From: Pachypanchax playfairii
Lineage: Eukaryota; Chordata; Actinopteri; Cyprinodontiformes; Aplocheilidae
Reading direction: 5' to 3'
Length of the DNA stretch: 64,000 bases
Assembly: GCA_006937955.1 (NCBI GenBank)
Contig: SSNP01000292.1
Span: forward strand, 313,101-377,100
Every line of letters begins with the position of its first letter. Within the stretch, counting starts at the first letter, position 1. This document shows positions 34,750 to 45,837 of the stretch, one piece after another. The position numbers and the translations under genes are program-made. Under the pieces are notes generated by a model. That model was not told the DNA's origin and did not search any database. It worked only from the letters and a program-made list of their open reading frames with translations.

Positions 34750-35771
34750 CTACATCTCTTTTAACGACTGGCTGGATGAGCTCTCTCTCTTGGGGGACAG
34801 AAAGCGAACACCTCTCTGTCTCTGAGGCTCCTCAAACCACAGTGCTCTTGCAGGACTGGGGCTTCGCCGACTGGGAGAAAAGGCGTGTTGCTTCACAGGT
34901 GACCAATCACCCCGTCTTCCTGACGGGTTTTCTCCTACTCTCTTTTCCTGCCAGCTGCGGACAGGTGAACGACCTCTCTGCTCACTCTGTGGATGACGTG
35001 ACCAGCAGCCCATCTCCCTGCACGTACACTGACAATGACCTCCACGCTGTGATGATCTCCATTCCTCCTTCCAGCCGCTTGTTCTCAGTCGGTTGTTCTC
35101 CTCCCTCACACGTCTCATGTCCATTTTAATTTTTTTCATGTCCTCAGTGAGCTTTTCTACAGCTCTGTGCAAACGGCTTCCATCAGATATGGAATGCACT
35201 GTTGCTGTCGCACCACCTCCAGCCTGAGGCTGATGGACCTGAGGGGTTACACAGTCCAGTTTCAGAGTCTCTCTGGCCATCTCACAACGGCCAGCAATTA
35301 CCAGAGCCTCATCCAAATCAGTCGCACCCTGTTCATGACATTTGGCTCTCAGGGCTGGATCAAGCCCTGCCAGAAATCTTCTAAATTTCTCCTCTTTTTG
35401 TGCTACCTCTCCATAGCCTGGAAAAGCATCTTGAACTAGCTTGCTTATCTCTGCTGCATAGACTTCCAAACTCTCACCTGGGGTACGGGGGCGAGCACAG
35501 AGGTTTGCTCGGAAACAGTCAAGAAAATGTTTTTGTCCAAATGCTTCCTGTAATTTCTCTTTTGTGGCCTCATAGTCAGCCTGGACCGTTGCTGGTAGAC
35601 TATCCCACAGAAGAAAAGCAGCTTTTGTTAGTCGTGTAGGTAAAATCCTTGCCAGCTCATATTCATAGTCACATCTGGTGCTCCCAATTAATGCTCTCAC
35701 AGCGACTTCGTACTGTCTGGCCCAGGATGAAAAGCTCTGTTTATCTTCCCCCGAAAAGGGCGGTGGGAGCT
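34750..35771 (-). pseudogene. Gypsy gag, inner copy, 5' truncated
   Basis: Same gag as 37637-38737 but lacking the first ~27 residues, beginning at LPPPFSGEDKQ beside the N. The open frame that appears to fuse RT to gag across 35772 is an artefact of the junction. Confidence 0.85.
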
Positions 35772-35772
35772 N

Positions 35773-37511
35773 GAAATCAGGCATTGTGACAACTGGTGCA
35801 GAAGAGAGCACCTCTCTCAGATACTCAAAAGCCGCATCACATTCAGCTGTCCACTGAAAGGGAGTGTCCTTACATGTTAGATGGTGCAGGGGAGCTGCAC
35901 GCCGGGCAAAGTCCTTGACAAAGCGCCTATAATAGGAGCACAGGCCGACAAATGTTCTCACTTCAGTTGGATTCTGAGGTTTAGGCCAGGACCTGACTTT
36001 TTCAGTGTTTCTGGGGTCTGACTGGAGACCATGGTGAGAGACAACATGCCCCAGAAACACAACATGGTCACGTGCCAGGTGACATTTGTTTGGATTCAGT
36101 CTAAGACCTGCTGCTCTGATCCTGGAGAAGACCTCACGCAGGCTGGAGAGGTGATCCTCAAATGTGGGACTGTATATCAAAACATCATCGAGGTACACCA
36201 TGCACACCTGCCATGGGAGCCCGCGCAACACTAGCTCCATCATACGCTGGAATGTTGCCGGTGAGTTGGTGAGGCCCATAGGCATTGATCTCCACTGATA
36301 GAGGCCCCGTCCCGTATTGAAGGCTGTCTTTTCTCTGTCTTCTTCTGCAACCTCCACCTGCCAGTAGCCGTTAGAAAAGTCCAACATGCTAAACCACAGG
36401 GAGCCTGCCAGTGCATCCAGGGTGTCATCCACCCTGGGGAGAGGATGGGAGTCTTTCACTGTTATTCTGTTTAAGCGGCGGTAGTCAATACAGAATCGCC
36501 ACTCACCATTCTTTTTCTTTACTAGAACCACTGGTGAGGACCAGGGACTGCAGCTTTCCTCTATCCTTCTATCTGCCAACAGGGTTGCTACCTGCCGGTC
36601 AATCTCCTCCCTCGTTTCTGGTGAGGTCCGGTAGGCACGCTGTCGTAGAGGAGGATGATCACCTGTTTTAATGTGATGCTTGATGAGAGTACATTTGCCA
36701 CTTGTCCCTTTCGTTGTGCTGAAAATCTCCTTGTGCTCCGCCAGCAGCGCCAGGAGCTGTTCTTTTTGACCGGAGACTCCTCCAGTGACACTAAAGGCAC
36801 ACCAGTGGCTGAGATAGCAGAGACCAATTCATCTGTGTGGAGGGGAAGTGTCACCAGTTCTGACTCATCTACAGAGAAAAACTCCCCCAGATGCAGGCCC
36901 GCTCTCAGTAGAATGTCACGATCAGTTGGATTCAGTACGCGGGCAGTGGTCAGTCCATCTTTCACTGAGGTGAGTGTGTGAGCTACCACACACTCACTCT
37001 TACCAGGAAGGTTAGGTGCCAAGTAACCCACAAAACCAGGGAGCTGGTCAGCAGGCCCAGCAGATGTCAGGCTCACAGGCACTAGCATTTCACTGAGGGG
37101 TGGCAGTGTTACAGTTGAGGTAATGGAAACATTGCAACACTCTGGAATCAAATCCGGGCTCCTCAAAAGTGGAATAGTAGTACCTTCTAGTTGCAGTCTG
37201 TGTTGGTCAAAGTCCAAATGGGCACGATTAGCCACCAGAAAGTCCAGGCCCAGTAGCGCCCTCTGTGTCGAACCCCTCATCACATAGAAAACCTGCTGCC
37301 AAGATTTACTGCCTAGATGTAAAGTGGCCATAATAGTGCCCAATGTATCTAACATCTGGCCATTCACTGCACGTGCATCAATCAGTTCTGGATTCAAGGG
37401 TCTTCGACGCAGGGCTGGCACAGACATGCGAAAATCGGCACTGATGAATGACTCTGTTGACCCAGAATCCAATAATATGTTGATTTCAGTCCCCTCAATG
37501 TTTCCCCTCAC
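35773..37511 (-). pseudogene. Gypsy protease-RT, outer copy, frameshifted
   Basis: Protease (LLDSGSTESFI) opens at 37511. A 10-bp deletion near 36772, relative to the inner copy, shifts the frame between protease and RT. RT continues in another frame from 36579 (contains MVYLDDVLIY) and ends at the N. Confidence 0.85.
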
Positions 37512-37636
37512 ATAAGAGGTACGATGCTGCTTTGTCTTGTCCTGAGCCAGTGCATCGTTTGGTGTAAGATGACATATGTCTTCTTGTGACGGGCCCGTGG
37601 GTTGCTCGCTAGCTGGTGTTTGGGCCGCAACATCAG

Positions 37637-38737
37637 CTACATCTCTTTTAACGACTGGCTGGATGAGCTCTCTCTCTTGGGGGACAGAAAGCGAACACCT
37701 CTCTGTCTCTGAGGCTCCTCAAACCATGGTGCTCTTGCAGGACTGGGGCTTCGCCGACTGGGAGAAAAGGCGTGTTGCTTCACAGGTGACCAATCACCCC
37801 GTCTTCCTGACGGGTTTTCTCCTACTCTCTTTTCCTGCCAGCTGCGGACAGGTGAACGACCTCTCTGCTCGCTCTGTGGATGACGTGACCAGCAGCCCAT
37901 CTCCCTGCACGTACACTGACAATGACCTCCACGCTGTGATGATCTCCATTCCTCCTTCCAGCCGCTTGTTCTCAGTCGGTTGTTCTCCTCCCTCACGCGT
38001 CTCATGTCCATTTTAATTTTTTTCATGTCCTCAGTGAGCTTTTCTACAGCTCTGTGCAAACGGCTTCCATCAGATATGGAATGCACTGTTGCTGTCGCAG
38101 CACCTCCAGCCTGAGGCTGATGGACCTGAGGGGTTACACAGTCCAGTTTCAGAGTCTCTCTGGCCATCTCACAACGGCCAGCAATTACCAGAGCCTCATC
38201 CAAATCAGTCGCACCCTGTTCATGACATTTGGCTCTCAGGGCTGGATCAAGCCCTGCCAGAAATCTTCTAAATTTCTCCTCTTTTTGTGCTACCTCTCCA
38301 TAGCCTGGAAAAGCATCTTGAACCAGCTTGCTTATCTCTGCTGCATAGACTTCCAAACTCTCACCTGGGGTACGGGGGCGAGCACAGAGGTTTGCTCGGA
38401 AACAGTCAAGAAAATGTTTTTGTCCAAATGCTTCCTGTAATTTCTCTTTTGTGGCCTCATAGTCAGCCTGGACCGTTGCTGGTAGACTATCCCACAAACG
38501 AAAAGCAGCTTTTGTTAGTCGTGTAGGTAAAATCCTTGCCAGCTCATATTCATAGTCACATTTGGTGCTCCCAATTAACGCTCTCACAGCGACTTCGTAC
38601 TGTCGGGCCCAGGATGAAAAGCTCTGTTTATCTTCCCCCGAAAAGGGCGGTGGGAGCTCGATTCTCACGTTGCTGGCGAAAGGTCTTTCCTCACTCCACG
38701 CTTTGTAGTCCAATGGGTCGGTGTCGCGACGCCACAT
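37637..38737 (-). CDS. Gypsy gag, outer copy, intact frame
   Basis: 366 codons starting MWRRDTDPLDYKAW, about 200 nt inside the 5' LTR. The capsid-like part contains FSSWARQYEVAVRALIG and FRRFLAGLDPALRAKC, typical of Ty3/gypsy gag. A Lys/Arg-rich segment and a Cys/His cluster (CQCTCREMGC) near residue 280 take the place of a canonical CCHC knuckle. The C-terminus is Arg/Ser-rich. No stop interrupts it. Protease follows in a separate frame. Confidence 0.8.
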   Translation of the reverse strand: MWRRDTDPLDYKAWSEERPFASNVRIELPPPFSGEDKQSFSSWARQYEVAVRALIGSTKCDYEYELARILPTRLTKAAFRLWDSLPATVQADYEATKEKLQEAFGQKHFLDCFRANLCARPRTPGESLEVYAAEISKLVQDAFPGYGEVAQKEEKFRRFLAGLDPALRAKCHEQGATDLDEALVIAGRCEMARETLKLDCVTPQVHQPQAGGAATATVHSISDGSRLHRAVEKLTEDMKKIKMDMRRVREENNRLRTSGWKEEWRSSQRGGHCQCTCREMGCWSRHPQSEQRGRSPVRSWQEKRVGENPSGRRGDWSPVKQHAFSPSRRSPSPARAPWFEEPQRQRGVRFLSPKRESSSSQSLKEM

Positions 38738-38950
38738 GTTGCAGTATGTCTAATATTCTGACTATCTATGATGAAATACGCGACGGTCTCCCGAAGACTG
38801 GAGCGCCCAACTCACGCTAAATAAACACTGTGAAAGTTAAGCTACGCGGGAGCCAGCAGGGGCTAGCATTAGCTCTCTAGCTAAAACTTGTGGCCTCACA
38901 ATGTTTCACGAGGGACGTCCCGCAGGTTAATATCCCACCACTGCCACCAA

Positions 38951-39169
38951 TGTAGCCGAGACTTCTGTTTGTGCGCCTATACTGGCATGAACTACAAAAT
39001 AATCACACGAAGTGGTACTGCTGAACCGGCACAAGGCGCCGTCTTTATTTTCTTCTTTCAACCCCGTCACAGAACAGTCATAACCACGGGCCAGCTTCCG
39101 CTCTGCCCTTTTCCAAAATAAAACACCGGAAACACACGGCCTCTTTAACACAATATTAAATCCTTTACA
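38951..39169 (-). repeat. Gypsy 5' LTR
   Basis: 219 bp, TG..CA on the minus strand, followed inside by the primer-binding-like TTGGTGGCAGTGG. Confidence 0.93.
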
Positions 39170-39173
39170 TTAT

Positions 39174-39589
39174 CAAGCAGTTTTTTCTCACTATAGCAAG
39201 CAGATATAATCAAATATCGTCCATTTTTGGACGCGTGGGTAATTAAAGTGCCTCAAATACGTCGTAAAATGCACCAAAACATTTTAAACGCCATTTTTTT
39301 ATGGTGTTTTATCTGCGACTCATCAGAATCTGTGACTATACGATAACAGTGTGCATTTCTCTTTATTTGCCAAACGACTTGCAAGACCAGCAAGAAGAAG
39401 ATAATTTACTTAAACTGCGTAAGCACTGGTTTATCGGAGATTGTATATAAGCTTTACGGCAAAAATAAAACAAAAATAAGTAAAATAAGCTTTACGGCTT
39501 AGGGGTGCACGCAGAAGTGGTCCGCAGGTGCGCGTGCGCTGTGACAATTTGATCAAAATTTGCAACGCATATTTGCATAAGTAGACTAA
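39174..39589. other. No gene seen
   Basis: A/T-rich spacer between the gypsy element and a Harbinger-like MITE. Confidence 0.5.
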
Positions 39590-40231
39590 AGGTGCGTTCA
39601 CACCGGCTGAAACATCAACGTCAGACGCGGCAAGTTCACATGTGAAGTCTATATTGAAGTGCGTCAGACAGACGTAAACAGCTCTGCGTCGCTTTGTGAG
39701 CGTTATTAGCGGCAACTTTTCAAGCTTTTCGAGTGTTTCAGGCGTTGACGCTTGAAACGCTTGAAAAGCTCAAAACGCAGAAAGTTCAGCTAGCTGAACT
39801 TTTGACGCTCTTGAAGCGGCATGTCAACCAATCAGAGCGTCTCATCGTAGTGACGTACCTGAATGAAGCAGGAAGTCTTCAAACAGGGCGCAGGACAGAC
39901 GGAAGTAGCGCTGGAAGCTAACCTTATCCATATGCAACTCCTGGAGCAAATGGTTTAACTCCTCAAACTCAAAACACATCTGAAGAATGGGGTGCATCCA
40001 CAAACGCAGTAAATAAAGCCAAGTCACTCTCTATATGATCCACCATAGCTCAGAACATCCGATAACAAAGGAAGCCCTGCCTACGCGCTCTTTTTAACGG
40101 ACCAGCGTTACGAGCTTTAACGCCTACGCGCTCTGACTGGCAGACGTTATGAGCTTCAACTTTCAAACGTCAAACTTGGAGCGTTATGAGCGTTGCTTGA
40201 CGTTGACAAAGTGGCCGGTGTGAATGCACCA
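39590..40231 (-). mobile_element. PIF/Harbinger-type MITE with transposase relic
   Basis: Ends GGTGCGTTCACACCGGC and GGCCGGTGTGAATGCACC are inverted repeats. Outside are TAA (left) and TTA (right), compatible with a 3-bp TWA target but not identical. A minus-strand piece (about 39850-39960) reads ELNHLLQELHMDKVSFQRYF, like the N-terminus of Harbinger transposases. The interior has a hairpin (39717-39770) and the 18-bp palindrome AGTTCAGCTAGCTGAACT at 39783-39800. A partial second copy lies at 51143-51547. Confidence 0.7.
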
Positions 40232-42483
40232 TTAGTCTTCACTTATCCCATGTATCCCATCTGGAACAAACCCGATGTTCTGCAGAACAAAAATATGATC
40301 AACTTCTCAGATTGGAACAGTAATGGGATCAAATACTTAGGAAACGGAAAATGCTCTTTTAACACGGAAGAGAATTTTAAATTTAAGGAAAATGGTAATT
40401 TTGGGTGAGAGAAAAGAGGGGGAAAAATTGAGACATAGACTTCACTTCCGGGTCACTGAGACGAACCAACGCAAAGTTTATAATCCGTTGTCATGGATTA
40501 AATGAAATCGATCTCTTACTCTTTTGCAGCAGCGGGCGGAGAGTTTTGCTCCTTGGTTCCCAGAGAGGTCCGTCGACTCGAAGTAGCTCTCTCCGAGTGT
40601 CGGAACTTTACCCAGGTAGACGAACAGCTGCTCCGTAAGGATCAGGTCACTGGTGGTTCTCGTCACGTGTTGGAAGGCCCACGGAAGCAATTCTGGGATC
40701 TGTAGTCTTTCTCTCAGCTGGTGGCGTGAAGGTCTGGGTTTTGTGGAATTAACTGTTCAAATAAAATACTTGGCGTGTTTGAACATGCGCCGAATTTAAA
40801 GGAAAATGAACTTTGAAAGTAAAGAAAATCACGCGTTAAAACGAAAACTTAAGCTTCAAATAAACGAGGAGTTTGTTAAAATAAAATCAAAGGTTTAATC
40901 AAGGTTTAAACTCGAAAAACGAGGTAAAAATTGATAAAACGAGAGCCGAGTAGGCTTAAAGAAAAATTAAGTAAAAACTAAGATGAAGATGACGAAAGTC
41001 TTGAAAAAAAAGGAAAAAAGAAAAAGAAGGAGCAGGGCCCAAAAGGGGCTTCAGGCGATAGAGTTGCAGGAGCTTCAGGAGAGAGAGAGAGAGTGCTCAG
41101 GAGCGAGAGAGGTGTTAATTTATACAGCCATTTCGCTCACCTCTGGGTGTGTCTTCACTGGCTCTTAGCCAATGATAAATCAGTTTTTGGGAATTTAAAT
41201 TTTAGGACTGCCCTCTGGTATCGGTTACAGATTCTTAAATTATGTCAAACAAAAATGCTTACTCATCCACTCTTTGTGAAACTACCATTACCATCAATTT
41301 TATCTTTTAGCAAGAATTAACAAACAGCATTTCCTTATTCTAATGACATATTACTTTTACACATATCAGTATTTATTCCTGAGTAATAAAGAAGGGATTT
41401 GCAGGTTAAGTCAATATATCCTAATGAGATCTGTAACATGGTTAAACAAATCATTGTTTAAAGAAATTTAGATTACATTGCTCTTCATAGCGACTTACTA
41501 AAGAGAGTGATTCAAGCACATTTCGTTTTATTCACTGAACAATGTATCATTAATTCATGTAGAAATACTTCTCTCAAAACCAAGTGTTTCCTAGATATTT
41601 CCTGTGGAGAGGACTTTTGGTTAACAGTTATTGATCAGATTAACAGTTGCATGCATCTGGAATTTACATGCTTATTATCAGAGTTTCACTGAATATAGTT
41701 TTCAGATATCAAATCATTTTATCATTTAGTTAAACTGGGTGAACATTACTTCAGAGCAAAGATAATGGTTTGATACCTGTAAAGAAAGGTTTGATTGAAT
41801 TAACTGTGATCACATTAAATAGTTCATATGTGTATTGGAGTCTCTCAGTTGCTCAAAAGGGCTTCTTAATTAAATCATTGGGACCATTTGGGTTTGGCCT
41901 TTTGAAGTGACATCTCGTCGTTAAAAGGGGGTGTTTTGGTGAGATCAGGAGACATCCCGTCTCTGCTCAAGCAACACAGAATGCTTTGGCATGCGTTATC
42001 CAAACACAAAAAGATTTATCCTTTGATATGGAGGCAGGAAATGGTGGACTCCGAGCTCTGGTGTCCTATGCTTTAGTGGTTAACATAGGAATGTATAAAT
42101 TATCTCGGCAGGGTGTGTGAGCTTCAAAGAGGCTCTCAGACCAGATTCGAACTGGAGACTGCTTTCCAGTCGTAGAGGTGTCGAAAGTGACAGAAACCAT
42201 TCACAAAAAGTGGAGATCCTGGGTCCTTTTGTTGCTCTCAGGAATGTGAAACTAAGGTTTTCACATCACAGAAAGAGTCACTGATACACACGATCTTCTC
42301 CAATTTAATGAATCAGAAATGAGGCTGTTGATGCGTCCTACAAACCCAAATTACTGAAGTCATTAAGTTATAAAGTTAAAAAGTTATAGGGGCGTCCAGA
42401 GTGTCTAATATGAAGCTGAACATGTTTTTCTGTGAGTATCCACTTAGACAAGTTGTGAAACAGCAGCTTAAATTTTTTAAATG
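40232..42483. other. No gene recognised
   Basis: 2.2 kb without a convincing reading frame. A short GA-rich run lies at 41080-41110. A tRNA-like T-arm motif near 42150 is discussed under rejected items. Confidence 0.45.
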
Positions 42484-42732
42484 CCTTTTTTCCACTGGCC
42501 TCTACTCAGCCCGCCCAACTCCCCTGACTCAGCCTAACGCCACACAGCCCGTGTTGTCTTGTGTATCCATTGTGTTCCCAGAAGTGAGGGTGAAGGTGTG
42601 AAAAAGAGTAGGGTTTCGTTTTACAAGTGGCGCAAAAAGTCTGTGATTCAAAAAGTAGTCCAAAACAGTAGCACGGCAGCACGGCAGGAAGCTTTCTAGG
42701 CCCGGTTTCAGAAAAACACCCAGGATTTTTTA

Positions 42733-44640
42733 ACTACTTCTACTACTACTACTACTGTCATTTAGCAGACGCTTTTATCCAAAGCGACTTACATTGAGAG
42801 AACATACAAGCAAGAAATCAAAGAGAAGGAAACAATATAAGGAGGCGGACTGTTTGGAGTCCAGTTTAATTCCGACGCTGATACATCAAGTGTATCAAAT
42901 TTTTTTTTTTTTTTTTTTTTAGTGAGAGATAAATTCTCAAATCGTTATCATAAATCATAAATTAATCCCACATTAAGACTGAAAGTGTTCTTTAAAGAGC
43001 TGAGTCTTAAGTCTGCTCTTAAAAGTAGCTGCCGACTCTGAGGATCGGACCGAGTTTGGTAGGTCATTCCACCATCGGGGGATAACAGAGGAGAAGAGTT
43101 TGGAACATGATCTCATGCCACGTTGTGGTGGAAGCGCTAGGCGTCTTTCATCGGCTGAGCGTAGCTGACGCGTGGGAATGTAGGTTTGGATGAAGGAGTG
43201 AAGGTAAGTAGGAGCTGTGTGTGTTAGAGTCTGGTAAGCCAGAAGCAGAGCTTTGTATTTGATGCGTGCTGCAACTGGAAGCCAGTGCAGGGAAATGAGC
43301 AGCGGAGTGACATGAGCCCTTTTGGGCTGGTTGAAGACCAGACGTGCTGCTGCATTCTGAATCATCTGCAGAGGTTTAACCGAGGACGCTGGAAGACTGG
43401 CCAGCAAAGAGTTGCAGTAGTCGATCCGGGACAAGACCAGGGCCTGGACCAGAAGCTGTGTGGTGTGGTCTGTGAGGAAGGCTCTGATTTTCCTGATGTT
43501 GTAAAGCTCGAATCGACATGAGCGAGCTACGGAGTTAACCTGCTCTTTGAAGGACAGCTGGTTGTCGAGTATGACACCAAGGTTTCTGGCGGAGGTTTTG
43601 GGGAACAGCGTGATGGAGTCAAGCTGCACGCTTATCTGAGGAGGTAAGGAGTTACTGGCAGGACAGACAATGAGGTCAGTTTTGGACAGATTAAGCTGAA
43701 GGTGGCGATCCCTCATCCACGCCGAGATATCTGAGAGGCAGGCAGATATCCGCACTGAGACGGATGTATCGTCTGGAGGGAAGGAGTGTCGTCAGCGTAG
43801 CAATGGTATGAGAAGCCATGGGAGCGAATGATCTCGCCTAATGAGGTGGTGTATAAAGAGAAGAGGAGAGGACCAAGGACCGAGCCCTGCGGGACACCCG
43901 TCGCCAGCTCATGCAGACTGGACATCTGTCCATGCCACGAGACTCTGAAAGATCTTTCCGCAAGGTACGAGGTGAACCACGAGAGGACCGGTCCCGAGAT
44001 GCCAAGCTTAGATAGCGTCAAGAGGAGAATGAGGTGGTTGACGGTGTCGAAAGCAGCAGACAGGTCAAGGAGTATGAGTACTGAGGAGAGACCAGCCGAT
44101 CTGGCAACCCGTAGTGACTCTGCAACTGAGAGAAGAGCGGTTTCAGTGGAATGGCCTCGCTTAAAGCCTGATTGATAAGGATCAAGTAGGTCGTTGTCGT
44201 GGAGGAACTGTGAGACTTGAGTGAAAACGGCTCGCTCTAGGATCTTGGACATGAACGGTAGGAGCGAGACTGGCCGGTAGTTTCCTACCTGGGCCGGGTC
44301 GAGCAACGGTTTTTTCAGCAGGGGAGTGACAGTGGCTTGCTTGAAAACTGAAGGTAAGACGCCAGTTTTCATGGAAGAGTTTATAATGTGGGTTATTGCA
44401 GGTTTGACAGCAGGAAGAATGCCCAGCAGGATATCTGTAGGAATCGGATCCAGAGGACACGTGGTTGGATTAGATTCCACTACGAGTCGGGAGATTTCGT
44501 CCTCATTCAGTAAGCGGAAGGAGCAGAGTGATTGACCGGAGGAAGGATGGACCAGACTGGGATTGTCAGGCTCAGAAAACTGATTTTTAATGGAAGCGAT
44601 TTTGTCGGTGAAGTAGGTGGCGAACATGTATGTTTTAAAA
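42733..44640 (-). mobile_element. L2-clade LINE, 5' truncated
   Basis: Minus-strand element ending in a (TAG)n tail (42733-42756, ACT repeats on the plus strand), preceded by the conserved L2 3' end (TCATTTAGCAGACGCTTTTA on the plus strand). It encodes RT and the C-terminal region. The endonuclease and 5' part are missing. Confidence 0.85.
42973..44627 (-). pseudogene. L2 reverse transcriptase, frameshifted
   Basis: 44627-43713 carries RT palm motifs: NYRPVSLLPFMSKILE, SGFKRGHSTETALL, LLDLSAAFDTVNH, GVPQGSVLGPLLFSLY and HCYADD. Directly after YADDT the frame breaks, with a short deletion relative to related elements. The second frame (43755-42973) continues RISACLSDISAWM, LNLSKTDLIV, ARNLGVILDNQL, RIDYCNSLLASLP and RWWNDLPNSVRSS to the C-terminus. 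The RT active-site region is thus disrupted. Confidence 0.85.
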
Positions 44641-44885
44641 GTGTTTCCAGCGGGAGGTAAGCGGCCATCTAATCAGAGGGCAGCAGTGACAAGGTGGGGG
44701 TACTAGCGTCATCACTGCACAACGGATGCCGTGGCCTGATTCAGTCCAACTCGTACTACCTCCAGAGGTGGTACGAAAAAAACGTGGCTCAGTGCTGAAA
44801 ATGGATAATGGAAGTGCTCACCAAGGAGTCGTGCGGTGCGGGGCTGAGTAGATGCCAGTGGAAAAGGGCAAAAGTTATTTTGTAC

Positions 44886-45179
44886 TGGGGGCGGCTGTGG
44901 CTCAGTGGTTAGAGCGGTCGTCCTCCAACTTGAAGGTTGGTGGATCGATCCCGGCTTCCACCGCCACATGTCGAGGTGTCCTTGGGCTAGACACTGAACC
45001 CCATGTTGCCCCCCGATCTGCGTATCGGGTTGTGTGAGTGTTAGCCCCTACCCTCTCCCCCGGTTTACATATCGGGTTGCGTGAATGGATAAATGCAAAA
45101 CCTTGTAGTGTGAAAGCGCTTTGAGTGGTCTGAATGACTAGAAAAGCGCTATACAGATACAGGGCATTTACCATTTATT
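44886..45179 (+). mobile_element. tRNA-derived SINE
   Basis: Pol III A box TGGCTCAGTGG at 44898-44908 and B box GGATCGATCCC at 44942-44952, 33 bp apart as in tRNA genes. A body (ATATCGGGTTGCGTGAATGG) and a tail (AAAGCGCTTTGAGTGGTCTG, GGGCATTTACCATTTA) follow. A second copy lies reversed at 24872-25062. Confidence 0.85.
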
Positions 45180-45335
45180 GTTTTAACCTCTTAGCGTTCC
45201 TGCCATGTTTGCAAAAAATGCTTCAATTAAACATACCAATTTTAAAATTGAAGCTGTTCTTGAACCATTTGGAGTAGAAATATGGTTAAGACCTCTTTGG
45301 AAATAAAACACTCTGAAGTTTCATCCATAATAGTC

Positions 45336-45429
45336 AGACCAACATTACCAAAATAAAAGCAAAACAGGAAGCCAGTACAAACACCCAAAATAACAACTGA
45401 ATCTAAACACGGGGGGAATAAGACAAGAC
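45336..45429. repeat. Direct repeat, partner at 47011-47104
   Basis: ACCAACATTACCAAAATAA and the next ~75 bp through GGGGGGAATAAGACAAGA match 47011-47104 closely. The pair brackets the two minisatellites and may be remains of terminal repeats of an LTR-type element. Confidence 0.7.
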
Positions 45430-45545
45430 TACCCAAAAACTAGAAATAAACTCAGAAGAATACAACACAATACCAGGCTACAAAAAACCCCAAAAAACAA
45501 TCCAAGTCCTGAAACCATGGGGCGCAAGAGTCTGAAGGTTGCCAG

Positions 45546-45800
45546 GAGGCCATGAGAGGAGGCACCAAGAGTCCGGGAGGCGGCCAGGGGCCACGATGAG
45601 AGGTGCAGAGAGTCTGAAGGACGGCAAGGAGGCCACGAGGAGAGGCGCCAAGAGTCTTGAGTGTGGCAAGGGGGCCGCGAAGAGAGGCGTAGAGAGTCTG
45701 GAGGGTGGCCAGGGGGCCGCGATGAGAGGCGCAGAGAGTCTGAAGTGCGGCCTGGGAGCTGCGAGTATAGGCGCCGAGGGTCTGGTGTGCGGCTTGGGAG
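45546..45800. repeat. 42-bp minisatellite, about five to six units
   Basis: Units of the type GATGAGAGGCGCAGAGAGTC + TGAAGTGCGGCCTGGGAGCT + GC. Being a multiple of three, the array stays open in several frames on both strands. Confidence 0.85.
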
Positions 45801-45837
45801 CTGCGGAACTGTAGAAGGCCTGGTAGGACCGTGACGG

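Larger units (their letters stand above)
32877..38658 (-). repeat. 2.9-kb tandem duplication of gypsy gag-pol, joined by one N
   Basis: 32877-35771 and 35773-38658 are nearly identical direct copies. The junction is GGTGGGAGCT-N-GAAATCAGGC: the left part equals 38649-38658 and the right part equals 32877-32886. Differences are scattered single bases plus a 10-bp deletion near 36772 in the outer copy. The single N suggests the copies were joined during assembly. Confidence 0.9.
30452..39169 (-). mobile_element. Ty3/gypsy LTR retrotransposon with duplicated gag-pol
   Basis: Two near-identical LTRs (30452-30669 and 38951-39169) frame the element, and TTAT lies directly outside both (30448-30451, 39170-39173). 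Read on the minus strand the LTR is TG..CA. A primer-binding-like stretch starts TTGGTGGCAGTGG just inside the 5' LTR (38950 downward). A purine-rich GCGGGGTGGGAGG precedes the 3' LTR (about 30672-30684). Order: gag, protease, RT, then a second gag-protease-RT-RNase H, integrase. Integrase has an in-frame stop, RNase H is shortened, and the gag-pol repeat is joined by an N at 35772. It is not functional as assembled. LTR similarity implies recent insertion. Confidence 0.93.
42484..44868. mobile_element. MITE split by an L2 insertion
   Basis: Left end TTTTTTCCACTGGCCTCTAC, TCAGCCCGC (42486 on) and right end GTGCGGGGCTGAGTAGATGC, CAGTGGAAAAG (to 44868) are inverted repeats. Between them lies the L2 LINE (42733-44640), so the LINE jumped into the older MITE. 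Exact outer ends and target duplication were not resolved. Confidence 0.6.

Noticed and set aside
34750..36579. A 609-codon open frame apparently fusing gypsy RT to gag
   Set aside because: It crosses the N at 35772, where the 2.9-kb duplication is joined; the fusion order is an artefact of that junction.
42110..42190. Possible minus-strand tRNA: CCAGTTCGAATCTGG looks like a T arm
   Set aside because: No acceptor stem, D arm or proper anticodon arm could be assembled around it; probably chance or a worn SINE.
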